From: Oscillospiraceae bacterium
GTDB lineage: Bacteria > Bacillota > Clostridia > Oscillospirales > Oscillospiraceae
Length of the DNA stretch: 64,000 nucleotides
Assembly: GCA_902801295.1 (NCBI GenBank)
Contig: CADCHN010000004.1
Location: 1 to 64,000, forward strand
Direction of reading: 5' to 3'
The notes under the pieces were generated by a model. The model saw nothing but the letters and a program-made list of their open reading frames with translations, ran no database searches and had not been told where the DNA came from. The position numbers and the translations under genes are program-made. Shown here one piece after another: positions 1-9,187 of the stretch. Within the stretch, counting starts at the first letter, position 1, and the number at the start of each line of letters is the position of its first letter.

Positions 1-1
1 T

Positions 2-703
2 ACGACCCAGACCAAGGTGATCGAGAACATCGACGCACTGGGCCATGAGTGGAACGAGCCGAGCTACAGCTGGGCGGACGACTACAGCACCGTGACCGCG
101 ACCCGTAGCTGCAAGCACGACGCAAGCCACGTTGAGACCGAGACTGTAGATACCACATATGAAGTAATTGCCGAACCGACGGCTACGACAGAGGGTATGG
201 GCCGTTATACGGCGGTATTTGATGCGGAATTCTTTATCACTCAGACGAAGGATGTACCCATCGAAAAGCTGCCTGGTTATGTGATCAGCCTGGAAGACTA
301 CACCAAGGACAATGCGGCCTGCGACATTGATACCACAACGGTATACAACGGTGAGGTGAAGTTTACCGTCCGCGCCAACTCGGCGGTGCTTGTCGCGCTT
401 AGAACAAAGGATGGCATTGCAGCGCTGCCCTGCACGACGGACGAGGAGGGCAATCATAACTTCTCAGTTAACGTGAAGGAAAACATAACGATCCTTCTGG
501 TGTTCAAGGGCGATGTGAATCTGGATGGCAGCGTGACTCTGAAAGATTCGCTGGCCATGAAGAAACATATTGCCGGGGCGGAAGAGATCACGGATCCGTT
601 TGTGCTGCTGGTTGGTGATATCAACGGTGACGGCGCAATCAAGCTGAAAGATTCTCTTGCAGTCAAGAAAAACATTGCCGGCACAGAATATATCGCCTGG
701 TAA
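2..703 (+). CDS. C-terminal part of a dockerin-bearing surface protein (5' end outside window)
   Basis: The frame is open from the first base, so this is the last 233 residues of a larger, probably secreted protein. It starts in a repeat module seen again in the next gene (motifs LGHEWNEPSYSWADDY, then ETETVDTTYEVIAEPT and TKDVPIEKL). It ends in a two-repeat dockerin-like module: GDVNLDGSVTLKDSLAMKKH and GDINGDGAIKLKDSLAVKKN, each with a D-x-N-x-D-G calcium loop and a following KK helix. Such modules normally bind cohesins or stabilise surface proteins. The protein ends IAGTEYIAW, nearly the same as the next gene's IAGTDYLTW, so the two are tandem paralogues at least at their C-termini. The catalytic or binding part lies upstream and cannot be named. 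Confidence 0.85.
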   Translation, partial: TTQTKVIENIDALGHEWNEPSYSWADDYSTVTATRSCKHDASHVETETVDTTYEVIAEPTATTEGMGRYTAVFDAEFFITQTKDVPIEKLPGYVISLEDYTKDNAACDIDTTTVYNGEVKFTVRANSAVLVALRTKDGIAALPCTTDEEGNHNFSVNVKENITILLVFKGDVNLDGSVTLKDSLAMKKHIAGAEEITDPFVLLVGDINGDGAIKLKDSLAVKKNIAGTEYIAW

Positions 704-726
704 GCCGAGAATCGAATGACAAACAG

Positions 727-763
727 AAACAGAGTGTGCTCAACGCAGCACACTCTGTTTTTG
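727..763 (+). terminator. Rho-independent terminator of the first gene
   Basis: A perfect 14-bp stem (727-740 with 747-760), a 6-nt loop and a run of T lie 24 bases after the stop codon. It separates the first surface gene from the next one. Confidence 0.9.
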
Positions 764-853
764 TTGATTAGTGAGCTATCCCTTAGCGTTCAAGGACAGA
801 ACAGGTATATTTGCTAACAGAAATAGAGTTGCGCAAAAGGAGGATTCGCGCAG

Positions 854-943
854 GAAACGGAGACTGGTGAAACCACCTATGAGGTCATCGCCGAGCCGAC
901 AGTTACGTCCGAGGGACTGGGTCTTTATACGGCGACCTTCCGT
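854..943 (+). pseudogene. Relic of the surface-protein repeat module
   Basis: Read in the frame starting at 854, this stretch gives ETETGETTYEVIAEPT followed by VTSEGLGLYTATFR. This matches the ETETVxxxYxVxxEPTATxEGLGRYTATF repeat of both flanking surface proteins. It has no start codon or SD, it sits downstream of a terminator, and homology stops abruptly at the hairpin at 941. I read it as debris from a third copy lost by recombination between tandem paralogues. Confidence 0.75.
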
Positions 944-966
944 GCGCGCTCACATGAGCGCGCACG
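941..966. repeat. Perfect 12-bp inverted repeat at the end of the relic
   Basis: The arms 941-952 and 955-966 are exact reverse complements rich in CG, with only two bases between them and no T tract on either strand. It is therefore not an ordinary terminator. It marks the exact border where homology to the repeat module ends. Confidence 0.6.
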
Positions 967-1011
967 GCTGCTATTTGTCATCATTTTCCCATTTGAAAGT
1001 CCTTTCGCGTC

Positions 1012-1040
1012 TTGAAAAAAAGTTTTGCGAGGTTTATACT
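1012..1040 (+). promoter_or_regulatory. Sigma-A-type promoter of the subtilase gene
   Basis: TTGAAA at 1012-1017, a 17-bp spacer and TATACT at 1035-1040, each one base off consensus. It leaves an untranslated leader of roughly 110 bases before the ATG at 1157. Confidence 0.7.
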
Positions 1041-1156
1041 TTATCAAGGTGAGACAGTGAGATTTTATACGATTTTTTTGGGCGCGTATGGATTCGCTGT
1101 CCGGAATTTCTCCCGACGTTTTACACTCGGGCAATTCGAGATCAGGAGGAAGCACT

Positions 1157-4100
1157 ATGAAGTCAGCATGGAAGCGCATCTTGTCCCTGCTTCTGATTGC
1201 AGCAATGGTTCTGTCGTTCGGTGCGACGGGCTATGCTGTGGACGACGATGACGATATTGTCATCATCGACCCGGAAGCTGCGGCCGCTGCCGAACAGCAG
1301 CTGGATCCCGTCACCGACGGAACGGAATTGGAACTGGAGGATCTTGACCCTGCGACACTGGGCGTACATAAGCTCGGTGAGGACGCGGAGGAGGATGAGA
1401 TTTCCGTTCTTGAAACCGAGGAAGAGCTCTCCGCAAAGGAGCTTGATCCGGACGAACTCATCCGCGTCTCCATCTTCCTTGACGATGCGGCCACGCTGGA
1501 CGCCGGCTACCCGATGCGCGGCGTCGGTACCAACTCCTCCGCTGCCGCATACCGCGACAGCCTTCGCGTGCGTCAGAATGCGCTGACTGCGCGGATCGCT
1601 GCGGAAACCGGTCATGAGCCGGATGTGCAGTGGAACATGACGCTGGCAGTCAATGCGATCTCTGCGTATGTCCGTGCCGGCGATATCCCTGTGATCAGCA
1701 AGATGGCCGGCGTGCGTTCGATCGTGCGCGAGAACTATTACGAGGCGCCGAAGGATGAGGTGGCTGATCCGAATACCGCCAATACCAGCGAGAACATGGT
1801 CGGTGCGGTTGAAGCCTGGAGTTCCGGCTACACAGGCGCCGGCAGCCGCATCGCCATCATCGACACCGGCATCGACACGACGCATCAGTCCTTCGCGGCG
1901 GAGCCCTTTACCTATTCCGTCGGCCTGGCCGGCGCGAACAGCGAGCTGATGACGCAGGCACAGGTGCAGGCTCTGGCCAGCCAGCTCAACAGCAAGAGCG
2001 GCAACTATGTCAGCGCCAAGATTCCCTATGGCTATAACTACGTCGATAGTAATACGACGATTAACCATATGAGCGATACCAACGGCGAGCATGGCTCGCA
2101 CGTGGCCGGTATCGCGGCGGCCAACCGCTACATCGGCTCGGCGCACAATGACGCGGCCAGCACGGTCGGCGCGGTCGGCATGGCGCCGGACGCCCAGCTG
2201 TTTATCATGAAGGTCTTTGGCGCAAAGGGCGGCGCCTACGATTCCGACTACATGGTCGCCATCGAGGACGCGATCGTGCTCGACTGCGACGTGGTGAACC
2301 TGTCTCTCGGCTCCAGCGTGCAGGGCTGGACCTTTGACGACACTTATCAGGAAATTCTGAATAATCTGACCAACAGAGAGCATAACGAGGGCATGGTTGT
2401 CAGCATTTCCGCAGGCAATGCATACGACTTTGCCTACATGACCTCGGCTAAAGAACTGTACAGAGACGACGTCTACTACCACACCGGCGGCTCTCCCGGC
2501 ACCTTTGTCAACAGCCTCTGTGTGGCGGCGGCTCAGAACACCATCGTCAAGGGCACCCCGATGCAGTTCAACGGCAGCCAGGATGTCTACTATTACGAGT
2601 CCACCGAGAACTCCGAAGGCGAAGCGTACACAAATCCCAAGCTGACCACCATTGTCGGTACCTACAACTACGTATACATTGACTCTGTCGGTACGGCGGC
2701 TGAATACAGCGCCATCAACAGCGCCGTCAGCCTGTCCGGCAAGGTCGTCATTGTCAACCGCGGCGAGCTTTCCTTCGTGGAGAAGGGCGAAAACGCCAAG
2801 AGCTACAGCCCCAAGGCCGTAATCATCGCCAACAATGCGGAAGGCACGATCTACATGGATCTGAGCGACTTCACCGGCACCTTCCCGATGGTTACCATCA
2901 CGCAGAAGGACGCCAATCTCATCAAAGAGGGCGGCACGGCGCACACGGCCAACGGCATTACCTATTACACCGGCAGCATGAAGGTGACCAACACCGAGAA
3001 GAGCGTCGTCATCGACCGCTCCGAGGCGACCATCACCGACTTCAGCTCCTGGGGCGTGCCCGGCTCTCTGCTGATGAAGCCGGAAATCACGGCGCCCGGC
3101 GGCGACATCTACTCCGTGGCCGGTACCAACAAAACCACCAACGGCAGTACGGCCGGCGGCCCCGATCAGTATGAAAACATGAGCGGCACCTCGATGGCAG
3201 CGCCTCACATCACGGGCCTGTCCGGCGTGGTTGCCGAGTATCTGCGTGAAAATCCCATCTCCGACCGCAACAGCGAGCTGGCCGCCAACTACTCCACCCG
3301 CGCCATCATCCAGAGCCTGCTGATGAGCACGGCGACGGCGATGCGGCCGGAGGGCAATTATCTGCCTGTCCTGCAGCAGGGCGCCGGCCTGGCGGACGTC
3401 AGCAAAGCCGTTTCTGCGCCCTCTGTGCTGATGATCGGCGATGAGGGCAATACCCTGACGGTAAAAACCGGCGCCAATGCCGACGGCAAGGTCAAGGTCG
3501 AGTTCGGCGACGATCCCGAGCATGAGGGCGTGTACAGCTACAGCTTTACGCTTTATAACCTCAGCGACCAGGACCTGAGCTATACGCTCCGTACGGACCT
3601 CTTCACACAGAAGACCGACGGAACCTACTCGTACAGAAAGACGATGGATCTGCCCGCCGGCGGCGTCCGGTATACCTGGAACGGTGCCGCTGCCGCGCCG
3701 ACGGAAGAGCATGACGTCAACAGGGACGGTCGGACCGACGAGGCTGACGCGCAGGCAATCCTGGATTATCTGGCCTACCTGGTCGAGGAAGAGGATGTGA
3801 ACCTCGATGTGGCGGACATGGACGGAGACGGAAACATCACGTCCTATGACGCCCACCTGCTGCTGAATGATGAGCCGGAGAGCGGTGCTGCCGGCGACTA
3901 TGTGCTGGCAGCGCACGGTACGGCGACGGTCGAGGTCACCATCGAGCTGACTGCCGCGCAGCGCAGCTTCCTGGAGGAGAATTTCCCCTGCGGCGCCTAT
4001 CTGGAGGGCTTTACCTATGTGATCGGCTCCGGCAGCACCAGGGAAGGGCAGAGCCTTGACCACACGCACTCGATCCCCCTTTTGGGCTTCTACGGCAGTT

Positions 4101-7100
4101 GGACCGGCCCCTCGATGTTCGACAATATGTCCTATGTCGACGGCCTGTACGGCGCTGAGCGTCTGGCCTATTCCGGCAATAGCGACACCAACTACCTGAT
4201 GGTGAACTACAATGGATCCAACATCAAGTTCTCCGGCAACCCATACACGGTGGAAAAGGATTTCCCGGCTGATTGCCTGGCTCTGAACTCCGGCACCAAT
4301 CTGATTCGCATTTCCTATAATCTGGTTCGTGCGGCCGGCACAACCGGCTACGCCGTAACCAAACTGGACGAGAACGGACAGGTCACCGACGTTCTGAATT
4401 CCGCCATTACGGGCAACAACGTCTACGGCATGTTTTATTCGCCCAACGGCGGCTGGCAGAACACGGGCACCAAGCTCTACACCATCAACAAGACGGTTTC
4501 CTCCTACGGCCTGAAGGAGGGCGAGCGTTTCCGTCTCGGCTTCTACGCGATCCCCGAGTACAACGCGATGCTTGTCAATGAAAGCTATAACGCCGCAGAC
4601 TCCGGCACGCTCGGCCAGGCGGGCTTCAACAAGCTGCTCAAGAGCAATGTGCTCGGCATGGGCGCTCTGGTCGGCTATGACTTCGTGATAGACAATACCG
4701 AGCCCACCATCGATCAGGCGCAGCTCAGCGGCAGCAAAATCACCGTCACGGCAAGCGATAACGAGAACCTGGCCTATGTGGCGGTCATGTCTCTCGACGG
4801 CACGGTCAAATATGCCGAGGCGGCGCCCGGCAGCAGCAGCTACAGCATCACCTTCGACGCGACCGACGCGATCGCCAACGCCAGAGGCTATGTAGCCGTC
4901 TTCGCCGGCGACTACGCGGGCAACGAAGTTGCCAAGGCCGTCAAGGTCAATGACAACGCCTTTGAGGATAAGACCGTTTATGTGCTGACGGATTCGCTGA
5001 CCGCCGGCAATGATTATCTGATCGTCAGCCGCAATACAGTCGGCAGCGGCTATGCGCTCGGTCACAGCGGAACGACCGTGGCAACCAATGCCGTTACGGT
5101 GAAGGCCGGCATCACCGCTACCGATAACAAGCCCTACATCGACAGCGCCGACGTGGCGAACACCTCCGTGTGGACCGCCTCCAACGGCATCAAGCTGAAG
5201 AACGGGAACTACTACCTCCGCAGGAACAGCAACTCCGGCTCAACGCTGCAGGTTTCCACGACCAACAGCTACAACTCCTGGTCTTACACCGGAACGAGCA
5301 GCAAGCTCAGATTCACTGACCGCGCGACGTATCTGCGTTACACCAACAACACCTTCAGCCTGACCACCACGGCCAGCAGCATTTATCTCTTCCAGAAGAC
5401 GGTTATCCGCACGGAAATTGACCCCTACACGGCAACCGGTATTACCGTGACGCCGACGAGCCTGGATCTCTACAGGGGCAACACCGCGGATCTGATCGCC
5501 AAGGTCACGCCGATCACCGCGGAGGACCGCACGGTAACCTGGGCCAGCAGCAACAACAGTATTGCCACGGTGGACGCCAATGGCCATGTGGAGGCAAAGG
5601 CGGCCGGTACCGCTACCATTACTGCCACGTCCAACGGCAATGGCGCTGTGTCTGCTGCCTGCACGGTGACGGTCACGAGCATCAACAAAGCGCTCAACGG
5701 CATCGTCTGGGATGAAGAGGGCGGCGTGTATTTCTCCAGCTTCAACACCAATAACCTGCCCGCCTGGACCAAGCTGCACAACGACAACAAGAACCTGCAG
5801 CTCTGCAGCGCCTATATGGCGGATGCCTCTACGCTGTATGCCGCGACGTTGGATACCAGCTCGCAGGAGAGCACCATTTACACAGTCAACCGCAGCACCT
5901 ATGCGCTGACCGAATTCGGCAACAACTATGTCATGGCCTTCGGCATGGCCCGCGCCTCTACCAGATATACGGATTATTTCGTTTACGGCTTTGCCAAATA
6001 TCTGATCTTCGGCAATCTGACGCCGACGGACGACGGCGAGGGCGGTACCTTCTCCGGCCTGCCCTACGGTCTGCTCGACCTTTCTACGACAAGCGTCGGC
6101 GACGCCTATGTCTGCGGCGTCTGTGCCAAAACGATCAGCAGTACCTCTTCCAGCTTCTATTTCCTGGATGAGACCGGCAAGATCTGGCAGACCACGATGT
6201 CGATCGGCAGCAGCGTTTCCTTCGGCACGCCGACCCTGGTGATTGACACCGGCATTGGCACATCCTTCCTCTATCAGTCGATCTACTATGACGGAACGTA
6301 TATCTACTGGTCTCACCAGACGGATAACGAGGCCGAGATGATCATCATCAATCCGAGCGCCGGCAAAGTTTACCATGCCGGCAACTTCGGCGAGGGTGTC
6401 TGGCCCGCCGCCGGCCTGTATGTCAACGGCTCTGCGGCTCCCGCTGCGGTCGATGAGGAAGAACCCATGGCGCTCGATCTGCAGCCCGTGGCGCTCCGCG
6501 AGGACCTGCTGACCAAGGAAGTCTGCCAGCGTCTGGGCATCGCGCTTACCGGCAACGAAAAGACCGAGGTCGATTACGAGATCATCGACATGCTCGATGA
6601 CGCCGCCGTCGAGGAGGAGAGCCCTGAAATCATTGAGATCGAACCCATTGGCACGCTCAATGCTTTCCGCGGCCACTCCGCACTGCTGGGCAAGGGCGAG
6701 GTCACGCCGGATGATGAAGGCCTGGTCAAGATCGAGATCCGCGAGGACAGCGCCAGCACAAACGGCATTCTCTCCCTGGCCTATGACCCCACGCTCCTGG
6801 CTGTGGACAAAGAGGGAACAAAGTGCAATCTGGAGCACTACGCTCTGTTCATTGACGACAGTGAGGAAAAGGGCGTGATTACCTTCGCCTATGCCAACAA
6901 GACCGAGCTTCCTGCCGACACAGTTTTGCTTGAAATCGTCTTCCGGCCGGCCTGCGAGGACTCCGACGTCTATGTGGACAGACTGGAGCACAATGAGGAC
7001 TTTGATCTGGCGGATGAACTGGATGAGTTCAACATCATGGGCAGCGGCCATGCCTGGGGCGAACCGAACTGGACCTGGGCTGAGGATTACAGCAGCGCCA

Positions 7101-7948
7101 CGGCAAGCTTCGTCTGTGAGAATAACGACAGCCATACCGAAGAACTGGATGCGACCGTGACAGTTGAGACGACGGAAGCCACCTGCGACACCGAAGGCAG
7201 CACGACCTACACCGCGACCGTCGAACTCGACGGTGAGCAGTATGAGGACCAACAGGTCGTCACAACACCCGCCCTCGGCCATGACTATGATGTTCCAACC
7301 TATGAGTGGACGGAGACTGCCGGCGGTTACAATGTGACAGCAAAAGCTGTCTGCAAGCGCGACGCGTCTCATGTCGAGACAGAGACTGTAACGGCAGCCT
7401 ATGCGGTCGTTACGGAGCCGACGGCGACTGCTGAAGGCCTTGGCCGCTACACCGCAACCTTTACCAATCCGCTTTTTGAGACGCAGACCAAGGATGTTCC
7501 CATTGAGAAGCTTGGCTGCAAGATCGCGGTCGTTGACTACACCCAGGGTAAGGCTTCGTGCAGTATTGACACAGAACAGTTCTACCACGGTGAACTGAGC
7601 TTCACGGTGTCGTCGGAGGAAGATCAGGCGGTTCTGGTTGCGCTGAAGAACGGCGAAGATTACACGGTGCTTGATTGCACAACGGATGCGGATGGCACGC
7701 ACAGCTTCACGGTCGATGTTCAGAGCAATCTGGAAATCGTGCTTGTCTTCAAGGGAGACGTGACGCTCGACGGCAATGTGAATCTGAAGGATAATCTGAC
7801 GATCAAGAAACACATTGCCGGTTCTGCAGAACTGACGGATCCTCTGGCACTGCTGGCCGGAGACGTTGACGGCGATCACGAGATCAAACTCAAAGATACG
7901 CTGGCAGTCAAGAAGAACATCGCCGGTACCGATTATCTGACGTGGTAA
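1157..7948 (+). CDS. Giant secreted subtilase (S8) with PA, Ig-like, cohesin-like and dockerin-like modules
   Basis: A cell-surface serine protease of 2263 residues, lactocepin-like in its N-terminal half. The ATG at 1157 is chosen because AGGAGG precedes it and a signal peptide follows (MKSAWKR, a hydrophobic core, then GYA). An I9-like propeptide spans about 90-200. The triad is visible: Asp236 in IAIIDTGID, His312 in EHGSHVAG, Ser679 in GTSMAAPH, with oxyanion Asn421 in ISAGN. A PA-like insert lies at about 475-612. Further modules are a dockerin-like pair (about 853-906), a Big_2 Ig-like domain (about 1427-1510), a cohesin-like fold (about 1828-1935), two surface repeats (about 1962-2119) and a C-terminal dockerin-like pair (about 2200-2263). 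There is no LPXTG motif or membrane anchor, so retention probably depends on the non-catalytic modules. Substrate unknown; extracellular protein or peptide is likely. Confidence 0.93.
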   Translation: MKSAWKRILSLLLIAAMVLSFGATGYAVDDDDDIVIIDPEAAAAAEQQLDPVTDGTELELEDLDPATLGVHKLGEDAEEDEISVLETEEELSAKELDPDELIRVSIFLDDAATLDAGYPMRGVGTNSSAAAYRDSLRVRQNALTARIAAETGHEPDVQWNMTLAVNAISAYVRAGDIPVISKMAGVRSIVRENYYEAPKDEVADPNTANTSENMVGAVEAWSSGYTGAGSRIAIIDTGIDTTHQSFAAEPFTYSVGLAGANSELMTQAQVQALASQLNSKSGNYVSAKIPYGYNYVDSNTTINHMSDTNGEHGSHVAGIAAANRYIGSAHNDAASTVGAVGMAPDAQLFIMKVFGAKGGAYDSDYMVAIEDAIVLDCDVVNLSLGSSVQGWTFDDTYQEILNNLTNREHNEGMVVSISAGNAYDFAYMTSAKELYRDDVYYHTGGSPGTFVNSLCVAAAQNTIVKGTPMQFNGSQDVYYYESTENSEGEAYTNPKLTTIVGTYNYVYIDSVGTAAEYSAINSAVSLSGKVVIVNRGELSFVEKGENAKSYSPKAVIIANNAEGTIYMDLSDFTGTFPMVTITQKDANLIKEGGTAHTANGITYYTGSMKVTNTEKSVVIDRSEATITDFSSWGVPGSLLMKPEITAPGGDIYSVAGTNKTTNGSTAGGPDQYENMSGTSMAAPHITGLSGVVAEYLRENPISDRNSELAANYSTRAIIQSLLMSTATAMRPEGNYLPVLQQGAGLADVSKAVSAPSVLMIGDEGNTLTVKTGANADGKVKVEFGDDPEHEGVYSYSFTLYNLSDQDLSYTLRTDLFTQKTDGTYSYRKTMDLPAGGVRYTWNGAAAAPTEEHDVNRDGRTDEADAQAILDYLAYLVEEEDVNLDVADMDGDGNITSYDAHLLLNDEPESGAAGDYVLAAHGTATVEVTIELTAAQRSFLEENFPCGAYLEGFTYVIGSGSTREGQSLDHTHSIPLLGFYGSWTGPSMFDNMSYVDGLYGAERLAYSGNSDTNYLMVNYNGSNIKFSGNPYTVEKDFPADCLALNSGTNLIRISYNLVRAAGTTGYAVTKLDENGQVTDVLNSAITGNNVYGMFYSPNGGWQNTGTKLYTINKTVSSYGLKEGERFRLGFYAIPEYNAMLVNESYNAADSGTLGQAGFNKLLKSNVLGMGALVGYDFVIDNTEPTIDQAQLSGSKITVTASDNENLAYVAVMSLDGTVKYAEAAPGSSSYSITFDATDAIANARGYVAVFAGDYAGNEVAKAVKVNDNAFEDKTVYVLTDSLTAGNDYLIVSRNTVGSGYALGHSGTTVATNAVTVKAGITATDNKPYIDSADVANTSVWTASNGIKLKNGNYYLRRNSNSGSTLQVSTTNSYNSWSYTGTSSKLRFTDRATYLRYTNNTFSLTTTASSIYLFQKTVIRTEIDPYTATGITVTPTSLDLYRGNTADLIAKVTPITAEDRTVTWASSNNSIATVDANGHVEAKAAGTATITATSNGNGAVSAACTVTVTSINKALNGIVWDEEGGVYFSSFNTNNLPAWTKLHNDNKNLQLCSAYMADASTLYAATLDTSSQESTIYTVNRSTYALTEFGNNYVMAFGMARASTRYTDYFVYGFAKYLIFGNLTPTDDGEGGTFSGLPYGLLDLSTTSVGDAYVCGVCAKTISSTSSSFYFLDETGKIWQTTMSIGSSVSFGTPTLVIDTGIGTSFLYQSIYYDGTYIYWSHQTDNEAEMIIINPSAGKVYHAGNFGEGVWPAAGLYVNGSAAPAAVDEEEPMALDLQPVALREDLLTKEVCQRLGIALTGNEKTEVDYEIIDMLDDAAVEEESPEIIEIEPIGTLNAFRGHSALLGKGEVTPDDEGLVKIEIREDSASTNGILSLAYDPTLLAVDKEGTKCNLEHYALFIDDSEEKGVITFAYANKTELPADTVLLEIVFRPACEDSDVYVDRLEHNEDFDLADELDEFNIMGSGHAWGEPNWTWAEDYSSATASFVCENNDSHTEELDATVTVETTEATCDTEGSTTYTATVELDGEQYEDQQVVTTPALGHDYDVPTYEWTETAGGYNVTAKAVCKRDASHVETETVTAAYAVVTEPTATAEGLGRYTATFTNPLFETQTKDVPIEKLGCKIAVVDYTQGKASCSIDTEQFYHGELSFTVSSEEDQAVLVALKNGEDYTVLDCTTDADGTHSFTVDVQSNLEIVLVFKGDVTLDGNVNLKDNLTIKKHIAGSAELTDPLALLAGDVDGDHEIKLKDTLAVKKNIAGTDYLTW

Positions 7949-7970
7949 TCTGACCAACCCGAAAACCCTC

Positions 7971-8006
7971 AAAAACCACCTTCGCTACCGCGAAGGTGGT
8001 TTTTTC
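7971..8006 (+). terminator. Rho-independent terminator of the subtilase gene
   Basis: A 13-bp perfect stem (7973-7985 with 7990-8002), a tetraloop and a six-base T run, 22 bases after the stop. Confidence 0.92.
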
Positions 8007-8014
8007 AATCTCGC

Positions 8015-8043
8015 TTGTCAAAGCGGCGGAAGTATGCGATAAT
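8015..8043 (+). promoter_or_regulatory. Promoter of the dUTPase gene
   Basis: TTGTCA at 8015-8020, a 17-bp spacer and GATAAT at 8038-8043, ending about 30 bases before the dUTPase ATG. It lies directly after the preceding terminator. Confidence 0.65.
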
Positions 8044-8072
8044 AAGGAAAAACGCAGGCGAGGTGCGAATAA

Positions 8073-8489
8073 ATGAAATTGCGAGTGGTTTTGGACGAAG
8101 GCGCGAAAATGCCGCTGCGCGCCCACCCCTATGACGCGGGAATGGATCTGTTTTCCCGGACGGATACCCTGATCCCGGCGCGCGGCAGCGCAATCTTCGA
8201 TACGGGCGTGCATGTGGAGATCCCGGAGGGCTATGTGGGCTTCATCAAGAGCAAAAGCGGGCTGAACATGAAAAAGAACCTGCTGGCCGAGGGCGTGATC
8301 GACGCGGGCTATACGGGGCCGATCATCGTCAAGGTCTACAACCACGGCGACAGCGACTGCCTGCTCCAGGCCGGCGACAAGCTGACGCAGCTTGTGATTC
8401 TGCCGGTCGCGCTGCCGGAACTGGAACTCGCAGAGAGCCTGACGGAGACAGAACGCGGCGCGGGCGGCTTCGGCAGCACGGGAAGGTGA
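8073..8489 (+). CDS. dut: dUTP diphosphatase (dUTPase)
   Basis: Hydrolyses dUTP to dUMP and pyrophosphate, keeping uracil out of DNA and feeding dTMP synthesis; cytoplasmic trimer. The 138-residue length is typical of the trimeric family, and all five motifs are present in order: DAGMDL, SKSGL (commonly GRSGL), GVIDAGYTG with the catalytic Asp, KLTQLVILPV, and the C-terminal ERGAGGFGSTG arm that closes over the nucleotide. A GAGGTG SD precedes the ATG. The stop codon almost touches the thioesterase gene, so the two are probably co-transcribed. Confidence 0.96.
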   Translation: MKLRVVLDEGAKMPLRAHPYDAGMDLFSRTDTLIPARGSAIFDTGVHVEIPEGYVGFIKSKSGLNMKKNLLAEGVIDAGYTGPIIVKVYNHGDSDCLLQAGDKLTQLVILPVALPELELAESLTETERGAGGFGSTGR

Positions 8490-8494
8490 AACGC

Positions 8495-9187
8495 ATGGAA
8501 AGATTAAAAAAGGCCCTCCGGCCGGAGGGCACAATGAAAAGCTCGGATCTGCTGCGTCTGCTGCAGGATGTTGCCGGCGAGGACGCAACGCGCCGCGGCG
8601 GCGGGCAGACGGTGCTGCTGAGCCGCGGCTGCACCTGGGTGCTGGTGAAAAACCATCTGGAAATCAGCCGCTGGCCCGAGGCGGGCGAGGAGCTGACGCT
8701 TACGACATGGCCGATGCAGGGGCGCTTTACGCTCTACCCCCGCTGCTTTGAGCTGCGGGACGCGGCCGGAGAACTGCTTGTCAAGGTCGAGAGTATCTGG
8801 GCGATCATGGATGTGGAGAGCCGCACGATGCTGCGCGGCGAAGAACGCGGCATCGAGCTCGAGGGCGTAGAGGAAGGCCGTCTGCGGCCGCAGCGCCGGA
8901 TCACGCTGCCGGAGGGCGGCGAGATCTTTCCCCTGACGCCGACGCCGGAGCAGATCGACGATAACGGCCACATGAATAACGCGGCGTATCTGGACGCGGT
9001 GGAGCCCATGCTGCCGGAGACCCTGCGGGACAGACGCCCCTGCGCCATCAGCATCGACTATGAGCACGAGATCCTGCCCGGGTGCAGCGCCGAGGTGCGC
9101 GTTGTCGCGGAAGGGGAGAGCTGCTTCTTCGAGGGCAGTATGGAGGGCAAGTCCTGCTTCCGCTTACGCGAGGAGTTTCCCGTTTAA
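8495..9187 (+). CDS. Acyl-ACP thioesterase (double hotdog fold)
   Basis: Predicted to release fatty acids from acyl carrier protein in the cytoplasm (PF01643-type family). The C-terminal hotdog half carries DDNGHMNNAAYLDAVE, the Asn/His catalytic stretch of the family, and length (230 residues) fits bacterial members. The start is uncertain: ATG 8495 has GGAAGG eight bases upstream; ATG 8534 has GGAGGG just upstream and begins closer to the conserved MKSSDLLRLLQD; GTG 8486 would overlap the dut stop. The 3' end overlaps the convergent Nudix gene by 24 bases. Why this enzyme follows dut is not obvious from the sequence. Confidence 0.85.
   Translation: MERLKKALRPEGTMKSSDLLRLLQDVAGEDATRRGGGQTVLLSRGCTWVLVKNHLEISRWPEAGEELTLTTWPMQGRFTLYPRCFELRDAAGELLVKVESIWAIMDVESRTMLRGEERGIELEGVEEGRLRPQRRITLPEGGEIFPLTPTPEQIDDNGHMNNAAYLDAVEPMLPETLRDRRPCAISIDYEHEILPGCSAEVRVVAEGESCFFEGSMEGKSCFRLREEFPV

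Noticed and set aside
1163..7972. Very long open frames on the minus strand opposite the subtilase gene
   Set aside because: They mirror the codon bias of the real gene, have Arg/Val/Gly-rich nonsense composition, no SD and no recognisable domain. The same applies opposite the giant repeat protein and the EPS genes.
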